Both the position numbers and the translations under genes were made by a program. This document shows, one piece after another, positions 55,771-64,000 of a stretch of DNA of 64,000 bases. The DNA comes from Cardinium endosymbiont of Dermatophagoides farinae (GTDB lineage Bacteria; Bacteroidota; Bacteroidia; Cytophagales; Amoebophilaceae), in contig NZ_VMBH01000002.1 in assembly GCF_007559345.1 (NCBI RefSeq), forward strand, positions 22,737 through 86,736, given 5' to 3'. The first letter of the stretch is position 1; each line of letters starts with the position of its first letter. The notes under the pieces are model-generated. The model did no database searches, was not told the origin of the DNA, and worked only from the letters and a program-made list of their open reading frames with translations.

Positions 55771-58201
55771 GAAAGAAGACTTACATAGAGTCTTACCTTT
55801 TGTAGATTTTCATGACGATATGACCATATCTGCAGATGGGACTATCTCTATACAATTTAAAACTACTTTAGCCTTTCAGGAACAGTATACGGAGCAACAG
55901 TATATAGACTGGACGCATATACTCGCTAGTAGTATGAAAGAACTGCCTTGTAACAGCCTTGTTCAACAAGTAGATATATACTACCCAGACCAGTGGCACA
56001 ATCCATCTATAGACAGTAACAAACTTGATTTCTTGAAACAAAAACAGGTTAGGCATACAGAGGGTCGCCCTATACTGCACCATGAATCCTATATCATACT
56101 TTCCTTTCCTGGATTATATAAAAACTATACGCCACTATCTACTTTTTATTCTAGAGATGAGACAAAAAGTTTTAGTAAAAATCCTTTTGCTCATTTAGAA
56201 AAGCGACTCACAATAGCTAAAAAGGATGCCGCCCAATTTCGTCAAAGCGTATCTACCCATCTTCCATTAACTCCTCTTACTGCTGGTGAATTTTCCCATC
56301 TGATCCATAGATGTTTGTCCTTAAATTTTGAAGACCCAGAAGGTAACTTATATGGTGGTTTGGTTAAAAATAAAGAATATGTACAGGTGGCTAACAGAAA
56401 AGCCCAAGTGATTTCTTTAATAGAGAGTTCTATTGAACCTAGCTATACAGTTCTGGATAAATTCGGCCATAATGGAGGAGTTTGTGCTCCTTTAACAGAT
56501 GGCCTTGGGCGTAGCCTAAATTTTCCGCATATCATTTCTAGAGTTATTCGTATGATCGACTCTGAAGCATTCTTAAAAAAACATTTTAATTCATTTGCCT
56601 GGAGTGAAGCTACTAAGCTCGATGAACGGAAGCTGCAAAACATTAGACATATACGTGGCGAGATGGCTGAGTTTGAACAAACCCTTTGCGGGAGAAACGA
56701 ATCAATTGTCTATTTATCTTTTTTAGTGATACCATTTGGTATAACTGATTTGGATACCCTTAATCAATATAGTTCTCAAGTACTAGCTGCTTTTTCCGGG
56801 ATAGGCATGAGGGGTTATTTAGAAACCATAGATACCGCTAATTTGTTTTGCACCGCTTTACCATGTAATGGCAATTAAGTATATAGGCGTATACCTATCC
56901 TCCTATTAACAGCTGTCGCCCATATAAATAGTACCACACCATTCACAGGCTATAAAGAAGGTGTATTACTAGCCAATAGATACAGAGAACCCATCTATTT
57001 CAACCCATTTAACACCGATTTAGACAATCAAAATGCATTTATTTTCGGTCCTTCTGGCTCTGGAAAATCCTTTTTTAATGGCAAAATGATTAAGGATCGA
57101 TTTGAAGCAGGCCATATAGTGATTGTCATTGACAGTGGCGGGACCTATCGCCATTTATTTGAAGCTTTAGGAGGGAAATATATTGAACTCAGTGCAGAAA
57201 AATCTTTAAACTTAAATCCTTTTTTATTCCCAGCTGAACCATCAGGTAGATACCTGCCAGATAGCAGCAAAATCATCTTTTTGGTCGGGCTCATTGGCAA
57301 AATGTGGAAGGGAGATTTGAATGAAAATCCAATGAGTGAAGTAGAAAAATCTTTACTCTCTCAGTGGATTAGTGATTATTATAGGGATTTACCAGAATCG
57401 ATCATCCCTACTTTAACGGGATTTTATGACTATTTACAAGCATTGGTAGCAGCTAATGGAGAAGCCATTCTTGATCTAAAAAAAGATCAGTTGTTCCCTT
57501 TTCAAGAATTTTTTATTGTTTTACAGCCATTTGCCCATGGTATTTACAAAGATCATTTTAATGCATTAGCGCAAGACTATCTAGTCGACCATAGGTTAGT
57601 ATGTTTTGAGCTAGAAGCCATTAAATGCAATAGCAAACTCTATCCATTGGTGGTACAAATTCTATTTGACTTTGCTTTTGAAATGGTTTCTAAGCATCCA
57701 GACGCTACTAAGTTTATAGACATTGAAGAGGGTTGGACGAATTTAGATGATGCCTCTAGAGAGCATATAGAATCTTTCTATCGAAAAGGCAGAAAAACCA
57801 AAACCTCTATTCGCATAATAACGCAAGACATTCAAGAAATCAAATCATCTAAGATTGCCAGTGCCATTAAAAACAATGCGGCTACCTTTATCCTTTTGTA
57901 CAATGAAAAAGCATCTAGTAGGGAAGAAATAGGTGCTTTCTTAGGTATGAATGCGTTAGACATGCAAAAGTATGCCAGTCTGCGTCGTAAAAACGGTCCA
58001 GGTGGTTTTAGGGAAATCTTTATTAAAGAGATGGGACAGAGTCATGTATGGCTACTAGAACCCTCTCTTTGGGAGCATGCTATGTTTACCTCTCATCCAT
58101 CAGAAAGAAACCAAATCGCTGATTTGGCTAAAAAACATGGAAATATAGAAGATGGCATTGCAGAATGGGTATACCATACTAAACAAAAATATTATGTCTA
58201 G
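55748..58201 (+). pseudogene. traG: TraG (VirB4-like) ATPase, right copy, TAA nonsense
   Basis: TAA at 56876-56878 replaces a Gln codon (NGNQVYRR in the left copy) at residue 377, just before the ATPase domain. The second half, with GPSGSGKS and FIDIEEGW, is uninterrupted and could be translated from internal ATGs, but the N-terminal domain would be separate. All else aligns with 2474-4927. Confidence 0.85.
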
Positions 58202-59008
58202 TCATTTTCAAGGTATTTTATCTTCTTCAGTTCATCTAAACTTAGAAGCACAAAACCTAATGGTGAATATCACTATTGGAAAGATGATTGGCGTAGCAAA
58301 GTTATTACTATTGCCATTCTTGTTGGTACGTTTAATGGTCTATTATTTTCAGTATCATTTAAGCACTTCCGAGTTATTAAAATCCTGTTATACAAGTCTG
58401 TTAACACTAATTGTTACCTTTTTGCTTTTACAGTTCTACTTGGATATTTTTCATATGCTAGACAAATTAACCGCTTTGATTATGAATGGATTTGATTGGC
58501 ATGATCTAGTTAAACCTGATAGTTTCGAAAGTATAAAAGATCCTGAAATAAGTATCTGGTAACTAATTAAAAATGGTTTTTCGAATTTAACTACTAAAGC
58601 TTTAAAATCGATATCTCGCATAATGGGTTTAACCACTACTATATTTCGTCATCAAGCTATCCTATTTACCTTACAAGTAGGTCCTTTGGCCATTGCTGCT
58701 AGCCTCTTACCAGGAAATTTTAGTGGGATAGTTAATTACTGGCTTAATATGCTGATTTCCTTTTTAATGTGGGGGTAACCATTGATTTGCTAGACTATTC
58801 ACTGATTTCTTTGGAATTCAATAATGTAGATGGTATTGGTGCTGCCATCGCTACTTGTCTGATGTATGCTATGGTAGGTCCGCTCACTTCTCTATATATA
58901 GGTAACACGGTAGGAAACAGCCTTTTTTCGATAGGAGAAGCAAAGACGAGTCAGTTTATGGCTTATGGGGCTAGTCATCTGCCAAAATTTGGAAAAAAAG
59001 ATAAATAA
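58194..59008 (+). pseudogene. traJ: TraJ (VirB6-like) membrane protein, right copy, TAA plus conserved frameshift
   Basis: The start ATG 58194 overlaps the traG stop, as on the left. A TAA at 58560-58562 replaces the Gln of IWQLIKN. Further on, FLMWG-stop and the -1-frame restart GVTIDLLDYS occur at a G5 run (58771-58775) identical to the left copy. The TAA is specific to this copy, while the G5 junction is shared. Confidence 0.8.
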
Positions 59009-59011
59009 TAA

Positions 59012-59052
59012 TCCTTACTGCGTAAGGACTTGGTTTGGCAAGCAAATGGGAG
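59012..59052. repeat. Dispersed paired motif in the traJ-traK gap (right)
   Basis: The palindrome TCCTTAC-TGC-GTAAGGA (59012-59028) is followed by GGCAAGCAAATGGGAG (59038-59052). It mirrors 1622-1663. Confidence 0.7.
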
Positions 59053-59091
59053 AAAAGGGTCATAACCCTATTATAAATAACTTAATACAAT

Positions 59092-59754
59092 ATGTTAGAT
59101 AATAAAGATTATCAGTCATCAACCGTTCAATCGATTCATAAGCTAAACAGCTATCATTATGGAAATATCATTAACCTATTACGATTTTTAGTCGTTTTTC
59201 TTTTGGTATCCTTAGGTGGTTTATCTGCTTTTTTAGGCTATTTGGTATTTAAACAGAACAGAAGTGATTTGGTCTATTTTGCTACCCTTGAAGGGACCCA
59301 TGTGGGTATAAGAAAAGATAATCCAACTAATAACAGTAGAGAATCGTTTGAAGTAGAAAACTTTTCCATGCGTTTTATACAAGATGGTTTTGCCCATAGT
59401 GAAAATAACTACCAAGAAAACATTGAAAGAGCTTTAACCGTTATGAATAATGCCTCTAGAGTCACCTTAAAAAAGATCTTTTCTGATGATAGTTTGTTTC
59501 AAATATATAAGGAATCTAATGGGGTAACTACAGTTTATGTTAAGAGCATACATGCTGATATACAAAACTATCCCTATAGGTCACAGATCTACTTTCAAAC
59601 AGATTTAAAATTTTTAACCGGTCAAGGAAAAGTTAAAACCCATAGCTACCATCAATGCATTGCATTAGAAATGCAACCAACAGCTAGATGCAGTAAAAAT
59701 CCCTATGGGTTAATGATTACCGATCTAACCTTTCTAAACCATGAAGAAAAGTAG
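59092..59754 (+). CDS. traK: TraK (VirB8-like) inner-membrane protein, right copy
   Basis: This intact 220-residue protein has the same single N-terminal membrane helix (LLRFLVVFLLVSLGGLSAFL) and periplasmic domain as 924-1583. Its end overlaps the traN start by 14 bases. Both copies being intact suggests recent function or short time since duplication. Confidence 0.85.
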   Translation: MLDNKDYQSSTVQSIHKLNSYHYGNIINLLRFLVVFLLVSLGGLSAFLGYLVFKQNRSDLVYFATLEGTHVGIRKDNPTNNSRESFEVENFSMRFIQDGFAHSENNYQENIERALTVMNNASRVTLKKIFSDDSLFQIYKESNGVTTVYVKSIHADIQNYPYRSQIYFQTDLKFLTGQGKVKTHSYHQCIALEMQPTARCSKNPYGLMITDLTFLNHEEK

Positions 59755-60541
59755 CCTTTTAGCATTTTTGATCTCTTATTTTCCTGTTTTTGCATTGGAT
59801 ATAAAAGTTTCAGATCAATATCCTACTTTGCTGGAACTCAGTGGTACGATTGAAAAGATTTCTTTTGGAAATGGAGATAAAGAATATGTATCTAAAGAAG
59901 AAGGTAGGTTTTTAGAAGTAAAGGCTAAACATCCCGGGACCAGCAAGACCACTATTACAGTATTTTATCTATCCAACGAAGGCAAAAAAAATGAAAAGAT
60001 TGATGTATTCTATGGCACAGTTAGTTATGATGCTGGTATACAACCGATGTATGATCTTACACAGCATAAAATTAAACAGACAGAAGAAGCAGAGAAATGG
60101 GATACCGATGAACCTTTAACTGAATCCTTAACAGAAGCTATAGAATATGTATCCCAGGAACAACCAAATATTAAACGTTTTCATCAAACTAAGCAGAAAG
60201 TAAGTTGTTTTTTGAGTAATGCCGTTAGCACAGGAGAAGAGATTGTTTTAAAGTTTGTATTGAGAAATAGCTCTCCTTATAACTATAAGGTAGGAAGCGT
60301 ATATTTTTTAGGTAACAACAAAGACAAAACCGCTATTCCTATTAAACTCGAGCCTAAGCGTATGATAGTAGCGCCTGGAGAGGTCCTACCTATGATTTTC
60401 GTTATCAAACACAAGGTAGAAAAATCAGGTATAATCGTTCGTTTTGAAGAGAAAAAAGGTCGTAGAGATTTAAGTTTGAACCTACCTAACAGATTGTTGC
60501 TGAGTATACCCTGTTTGGTTAAAGAATCTAAAGAAGTTTAA
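59741..60541 (+). CDS. traN: TraN (VirB9-like) conjugation protein, right copy, intact
   Basis: This 266-residue protein starts with a signal peptide (MKKSSLLAFLISYFPVFA). The TraN-type N-terminal domain follows (IKVSDQYPTLLELSGTIEKI, GDKEYVSKEEGRFLEVKAKH), then a beta-rich C-terminal half (VLRNSSPYNYKVGSVYFLGN). VirB9-like TraN proteins reach the outer membrane and contact TraM. In CTnDOT-type operons traM precedes traN. Here the order is reversed and no traL is seen between traK and traN. Confidence 0.8.
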   Translation: MKKSSLLAFLISYFPVFALDIKVSDQYPTLLELSGTIEKISFGNGDKEYVSKEEGRFLEVKAKHPGTSKTTITVFYLSNEGKKNEKIDVFYGTVSYDAGIQPMYDLTQHKIKQTEEAEKWDTDEPLTESLTEAIEYVSQEQPNIKRFHQTKQKVSCFLSNAVSTGEEIVLKFVLRNSSPYNYKVGSVYFLGNNKDKTAIPIKLEPKRMIVAPGEVLPMIFVIKHKVEKSGIIVRFEEKKGRRDLSLNLPNRLLLSIPCLVKESKEV

Positions 60542-60546
60542 TTTCC

Positions 60547-61407
60547 ATGGATAAAAAGAAATTAGGTTTTGGATTAGCTGGGTTATTGGTTATTTCTTGG
60601 ATTATATTACGGGATGTAAGAAAAACAAAGAGTTGGCATGAGTTTTTTGTAGCCCCTCCTCCCAAACCTTGTAAGCTACTCGAAAAAGCAGAACCATTAT
60701 CGGTTACTAAAGAAACTAATCAAAGAATGAAAGGTCGTTATCAATCGGAACAGGTAGGTTGCTCTTTATTTGAAGATATGGCCAAAAATATCAATCAAGA
60801 AGTATCAAAAGGTGAACCAGAACCAGTTAAAGAACCTGAAAAAGTTAGTGTTAAACTTAAAAAAGTAGTGCAAAAACTTAAGAAAATAGTTCATCCTCAA
60901 AAGCAGGAAAAAAACTACTTTCCAGTATCTTTTGAAAGAAAAGGCAGAAAAAAGAATATTAAGGTAAAAAACAGCTTTTCTGTAGGTTATGTCTATGGGA
61001 CACAAGAACTCAAACATGGCAGAAGTATTAAAATATGTGTCAAAGAAGCTTTTACTTACAAAGGTCAAGAAATCCACAAAGGCGCATTTTTATATGGAAT
61101 CGTTGCTTTTGGAAAAGAAAGAATTCTATCTAAATTAGAAATAGCTGAATTTGGTAAAAATGTAGTTCCAGTGGCTATTGGTTTGTATGATTCAGATTAT
61201 ATGATTGGCCTATTAGTAGAAAATTTACATCCTTTCATTGATCAAGCGCAAAACAAATTGCTTAGTAAAGCAGCTAGTAGTGGCAGTAATTCTTGGATAA
61301 GAGAGATCAGTGGAATAGTAGTAGATGGTATTAAATCCGTTAAAAATGAACAAAAAATAACTATAGACAATAGAAGAAAGGTGTTCCTTAAACCAATAGA
61401 AAAATGA
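60547..61407 (+). CDS. traM: TraM (VirB10-like) conjugation protein, right copy, intact
   Basis: This 286-residue protein is short for TraM. It has one N-terminal membrane helix (about 5-22), a proline- and lysine-rich periplasmic spacer (VKEPEKVSVKLKKVVQKLKK), and a conserved C-terminal TraM/VirB10 domain (GRSIKICVKEAFTYKGQEIH, KGAFLYGIVAFGKERIL, VVPVAIGLYDSDYMIGLLVE). It is 6 bases after traN and overlaps the next gene by 4 bases (ATGA). Confidence 0.82.
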   Translation: MDKKKLGFGLAGLLVISWIILRDVRKTKSWHEFFVAPPPKPCKLLEKAEPLSVTKETNQRMKGRYQSEQVGCSLFEDMAKNINQEVSKGEPEPVKEPEKVSVKLKKVVQKLKKIVHPQKQEKNYFPVSFERKGRKKNIKVKNSFSVGYVYGTQELKHGRSIKICVKEAFTYKGQEIHKGAFLYGIVAFGKERILSKLEIAEFGKNVVPVAIGLYDSDYMIGLLVENLHPFIDQAQNKLLSKAASSGSNSWIREISGIVVDGIKSVKNEQKITIDNRRKVFLKPIEK

Positions 61408-62316
61408 ATAAGTTTAAAAAATATGGTGTGGTCTGTTTATGCCTGCTCATTCCTGTAACCTCTTCAGCAAGTATAGGATCTTCTATCAAATCAGGTTTAA
61501 ACAAAATCCTACCTAACGGATTAAAAAAGTGGATACCTGGTCTATCTCCAGAAGAAAAAACCGCCCAGTTAATGGAAGAACAAGTAGGTACCTCTAACAA
61601 CGTTCTAGCGCAAATGAAAGATGCGGCTGACAGTATGAGAAAACTAAAAAAGAGTGTGGAAGATGCCAATTCTATTAAAAACCAAGGTAAATCATTATTC
61701 AAAGATCTATCTGATGCGAAATATGGTAAAGTAGTGCTTGGTATATCAGAAAAAATTAGTGGTATTAGTTTGAACCCAAGTGACTATATTCCTAGTTTAG
61801 ATTGTACTAGAGGGCTTAAAAGAGATTGTTCTTTTTCTTGTTATAGAGAAAAATCGCTGTTAAGTAGGGTAGATTCTTTTACGGGTAGAAGTAGTAATTT
61901 TCTAAGTACAAAACCTCCAAAAAGCTTAAATTCCTTTGCTCAGATATTCAAAGAGAGTTGCGTCGATCAGATCAGATAAAAATAGCTTCTAAAGAGGCAA
62001 TAACAGACTGATTCCAGTTTATAAAGAACAGATCAAAAATCTAGAGATTCAAAATAAAAAGATAGATAAAACACTATCTAATCCTAATTTTTATAAAAAT
62101 GACCCGGTAAAATATTTTCAATTAGAAAGCATTAAAAATAAAAATATCTTAGATATGGGAGAACTTGTAGAGCGGATCAATAGACTTCAAGTGGCATCAG
62201 AAGAAGTGTCTAAAAAGGATAAAGAAGCTATTGCAGAGCTATATAGTGAAAAGTTAAATAAGGATCTAATACAGCATATCGTTAAAAGTAAAATAAAAAG
62301 AAATAGTAAATTTTAA
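61404..62316 (+). pseudogene. Secreted conjugation protein (possibly TraI/VirB5-like), frameshifted
   Basis: The first frame (191 residues) has a signal peptide (GVVCLCLLIPVTSSA) and a helical region with QLMEEQVGTSNNVLAQMKDA and MRKLKKSVEDANSIKNQGKS. It also has a Cys-rich patch (CTRGLKRDCSFSC). Near 61970 a 5-base ATCAG repeat shifts the frame, and a second shift near 62000 leads to NNRLIPVYKEQIKNLEIQNK ... IVKSKIKRNSKF, ending at 62316. Signal peptide plus long helices and position after traM suggest a VirB5/TrbJ-like component such as TraI. The assignment is weak. The left counterpart lies outside the window. Confidence 0.55.
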
Positions 62317-62321
62317 ATGAA

Positions 62322-62880
62322 ATGAGTGAAAAATACAAACTAGAAGACGTGAAGGAGTTTGCTCAAAAATCCTTTTTTTAAACTACAGGTCAGAGGTACA
62401 ATTCGATGAGTTTTTCATAGATGAACTCTCAAATAAAGCTAAAAATATCATAAAATATTTAATGTGTAAACATTCATTTTCAGAAGAAAAAATGCTTATT
62501 TAAGCTAAATGAGTTTAATAGGTTTTATGATATATATAAATATGGATTACCTTTCGATGGGATAGCAGAATTGTGTGCGTTCAGCACTGTGGCAGAAATT
62601 TGTCTTTCGGCATGTTTCAGATATGATTTTTAGGACAAATTTTTAGCATAAACGCCTTATTTTTTCCATAAATTTTAGTAAAAGACTAGAAAAAACTCGT
62701 TTTCTGCCACAGTGCTGAACGCACACGCAGAATTATGCGCTAAAAAGTATTAGCCAAAACCAAATATCCAGATCTATATTGGTGAATAATGATTTCTTTA
62801 GTGCCGGAATCTTTAAACCAAAATATATGGAATGTAACGATATAGAATATCTATTTATATTATAGGATAACTATATAAAA
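62322..62880 (+). pseudogene. Remnant of an unknown gene, split by a miniature element
   Basis: Short frames read MSEKYKLEDVKEFAQKSFF, then NYRSEVQFDEFFIDELSNKA ... KHSFSEEKMLI, then LNEFNRFYDIYKYGLPFDGI joined across the 154-bp insertion to AELCAKKY. Several stops and shifts make it non-functional. I do not recognise the family. It is the last thing in line with the right transfer operon. Confidence 0.5.
62573..62726. mobile_element. 154-bp IS66-like miniature element with perfect 26-bp ends
   Basis: Perfect terminal repeats begin GTGTGCGTTCAGCACTGTGG and continue for 26 bp. Exact 8-bp target duplications GCAGAATT flank them (62565-62572, 62727-62734). Interior motifs (TTTCGGCATGTTT, TTTTTAGGAC) match the element at 26359. 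It is non-coding. Its perfect ends suggest the most recent activity of the three. Confidence 0.9.
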
Positions 62881-62884
62881 ATGT

Positions 62885-63870
62885 TCAGACAAGGTCCTGG
62901 ATACTAGATCTGGATAAACCAGTAAGAGCAATAATATCTTCTAAAGGGTAACGCTTTGCAAGCATAGCTCTAGCGATAGAAAGCGCTTTTTCAGTTTCTC
63001 CTCTAGCTTGCCCTCTAACTTACCCTCTAATTTACCTCTAGTTTACCTCTAACTTACCTTTTTCCTGTCCTATTTTGATACCACTCTCCTGCCCTATTCG
63101 GATACCCTCTTCCCTATATTTTTGTGCTATAGTTCTCATAAGATCTTCTTTATCTTCTTTAGGAAGATGTTCCCTAATGATATTTTCTAAATTTGAGTAC
63201 TTGTCTTCTGGTAATTTACTATCAGTATACCATAAAAAAGTCCTTATGTAAATATAACCTTTTTCCTTGTCTAGGACAATAGATGATTGAAAGTTTTCTA
63301 AAAATTCCTCCCATAGCTTAAGCATATCACGGGTGTGAACATATTTCATGAAGTATTCCAGCATACCTATGCGCCTTATTCTTAATTTGATCATCTGGCA
63401 TAGAATATAAGTCTATCAATCGATAATCACCTCCCATAAACTCTTTAGCAAGGCTAGGTTCACTAAACAATTCCCATAAATTTCTTGGACAGTAAAAGGT
63501 GTATTACCATGGTATACGACCAGCGGAATTATTAGTGGAAGTTTTGATTTCTTTTTCGTCTTATGCCTTTCAAGTAAGAGAAACATATATTTCCATAACT
63601 TAAATGCTGTCCAATACTTAGGACTAACCTCCGCTTCTATCAATGTGTAAATGAATGCTTTATCATTATTCTTCATCTTTATAGAGAATACTAAATCACT
63701 GAATTTTTGCTTTAAATTATCCTCTACATATTTCTTTTCTATTTTAAGCGTGTTTAGATCTAACAATGATTTACACGATTCTGGTAAATATGGCTAAGAA
63801 ACTCATGGGCAGCTACTGGATCGGATAGAATTTTTTTTGCTAAGCTGTCATGTTTTAGTCTTTCTGTCAT
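62885..63870 (-). pseudogene. Rpn-family recombination-promoting nuclease/transposase-like protein, broken
   Basis: The pieces in order are: MTERLKHDSLAKKILSDPVA AHEFLSH from ATG 63870; a shifted frame with KQKFSDLVFSIKMKNNDKAF, YTLIEAE (PD-(D/E)XK-like core) and LPLIIPLVVYHGNTPFT; another with YFMKYVHTRDMLKLWEEF and the EGIRIGQESGIKIGQEKG repeat tail; and a last with AMLAKRYPLEDIIALTGLSR. At least three frameshifts separate them. The repeated GKLEGKLEGK tail lies in a slippage-prone stretch (63000-63060). These genes are common and often decayed in this symbiont group. Confidence 0.82.
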
Positions 63871-64000
63871 AAAGATAACTTACTAAAAGCATTAAATAGT
63901 TGGAAAAACAATCTGTAATAATTACTTAAGTGTATTTACAAATACAAATATAATATATTGATTATTTCAAGTTACAAAAAAGTATTTATTTTTAATTTCC
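63871..64000. other. Right window edge, no gene seen
   Basis: AT-rich sequence upstream of the Rpn remnant. Nothing recognisable. Confidence 0.4.

Noticed and set aside
1..64000. tRNA or rRNA genes
   Set aside because: I looked for clover-leaf style and conserved rRNA words in the gaps and recognised none. A tRNAscan run would be needed to exclude a degenerate one.

Overview
The window is AT-rich, gene-sparse and mobile-element-rich. It looks like DNA of an obligate intracellular Bacteroidetes symbiont of the Amoebophilaceae (Cardinium/Amoebophilus type). This rests on the Bacteroidetes-type tra genes (TraE/F/G/J/K/M/N/O), many ankyrin-repeat lipoproteins, eukaryotic-type RING and C2H2 zinc-finger domains, and heavy pseudogenisation. 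The genus is inferred, not proven. I cannot tell from the sequence whether this is a plasmid or a chromosome carrying integrated plasmids.

Layout. The two ends are mirror-image copies of one conjugative plasmid-like module. LEFT (1-21130): traM (cut by the window edge), traN, traK, traJ, traG, traF, traE, a large split lipoprotein gene, traO, an ankyrin-RING gene, a VirD4-like coupling protein and two small genes, all on the minus strand. Then on the plus strand come an oriT-like inverted repeat, a relaxase-TOPRIM fusion, an iteron origin (ACGTAAG repeats), a small winged-helix-like gene, a primase/helicase (one nonsense codon), parA and parB. RIGHT (40946-62316): the same order mirrored, with a different ParA and small partner, a different small gene beside the origin, and diverged iterons (ATGTAAG repeats). 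A related Nudix gene lies at the inner edge of each module (21344 and 40096).

Between the modules (21.3-40.5 kb) is an accessory region. It opens with an insertion-sequence graveyard: a truncated IS1634-like element, two abutting group II intron fragments, an IS481-family element with 26-bp ends, and an IS66-family element with an 8-bp target duplication. IS66-like miniature elements occur here and at the right end. Next come predicted lipoproteins and secreted proteins: a HAD phosphatase-like protein, helical proteins, an ankyrin plus C2H2 zinc-finger gene, and an ankyrin-RING gene. Last is a gene joining a sodium:solute-symporter membrane domain, a kinase-like remnant and a SpoT-type (p)ppGpp hydrolase HD domain, followed by two Nudix genes.

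How it works together. Relaxase, coupling protein and the TraE-N proteins would form a conjugative type IV system. Primase, iterons and par genes would copy and partition the element. The ankyrin-RING gene rides inside the tra operon as cargo. Both modules are decaying, partly in different genes: traF and traG are whole only on the left, traN and the primase only on the right. traJ carries the same frameshift in both. All seven clear nonsense changes are G:C to A:T transitions. The right end (62.3-63.9 kb) holds gene remnants, a 154-bp miniature element and a broken Rpn-family nuclease gene.
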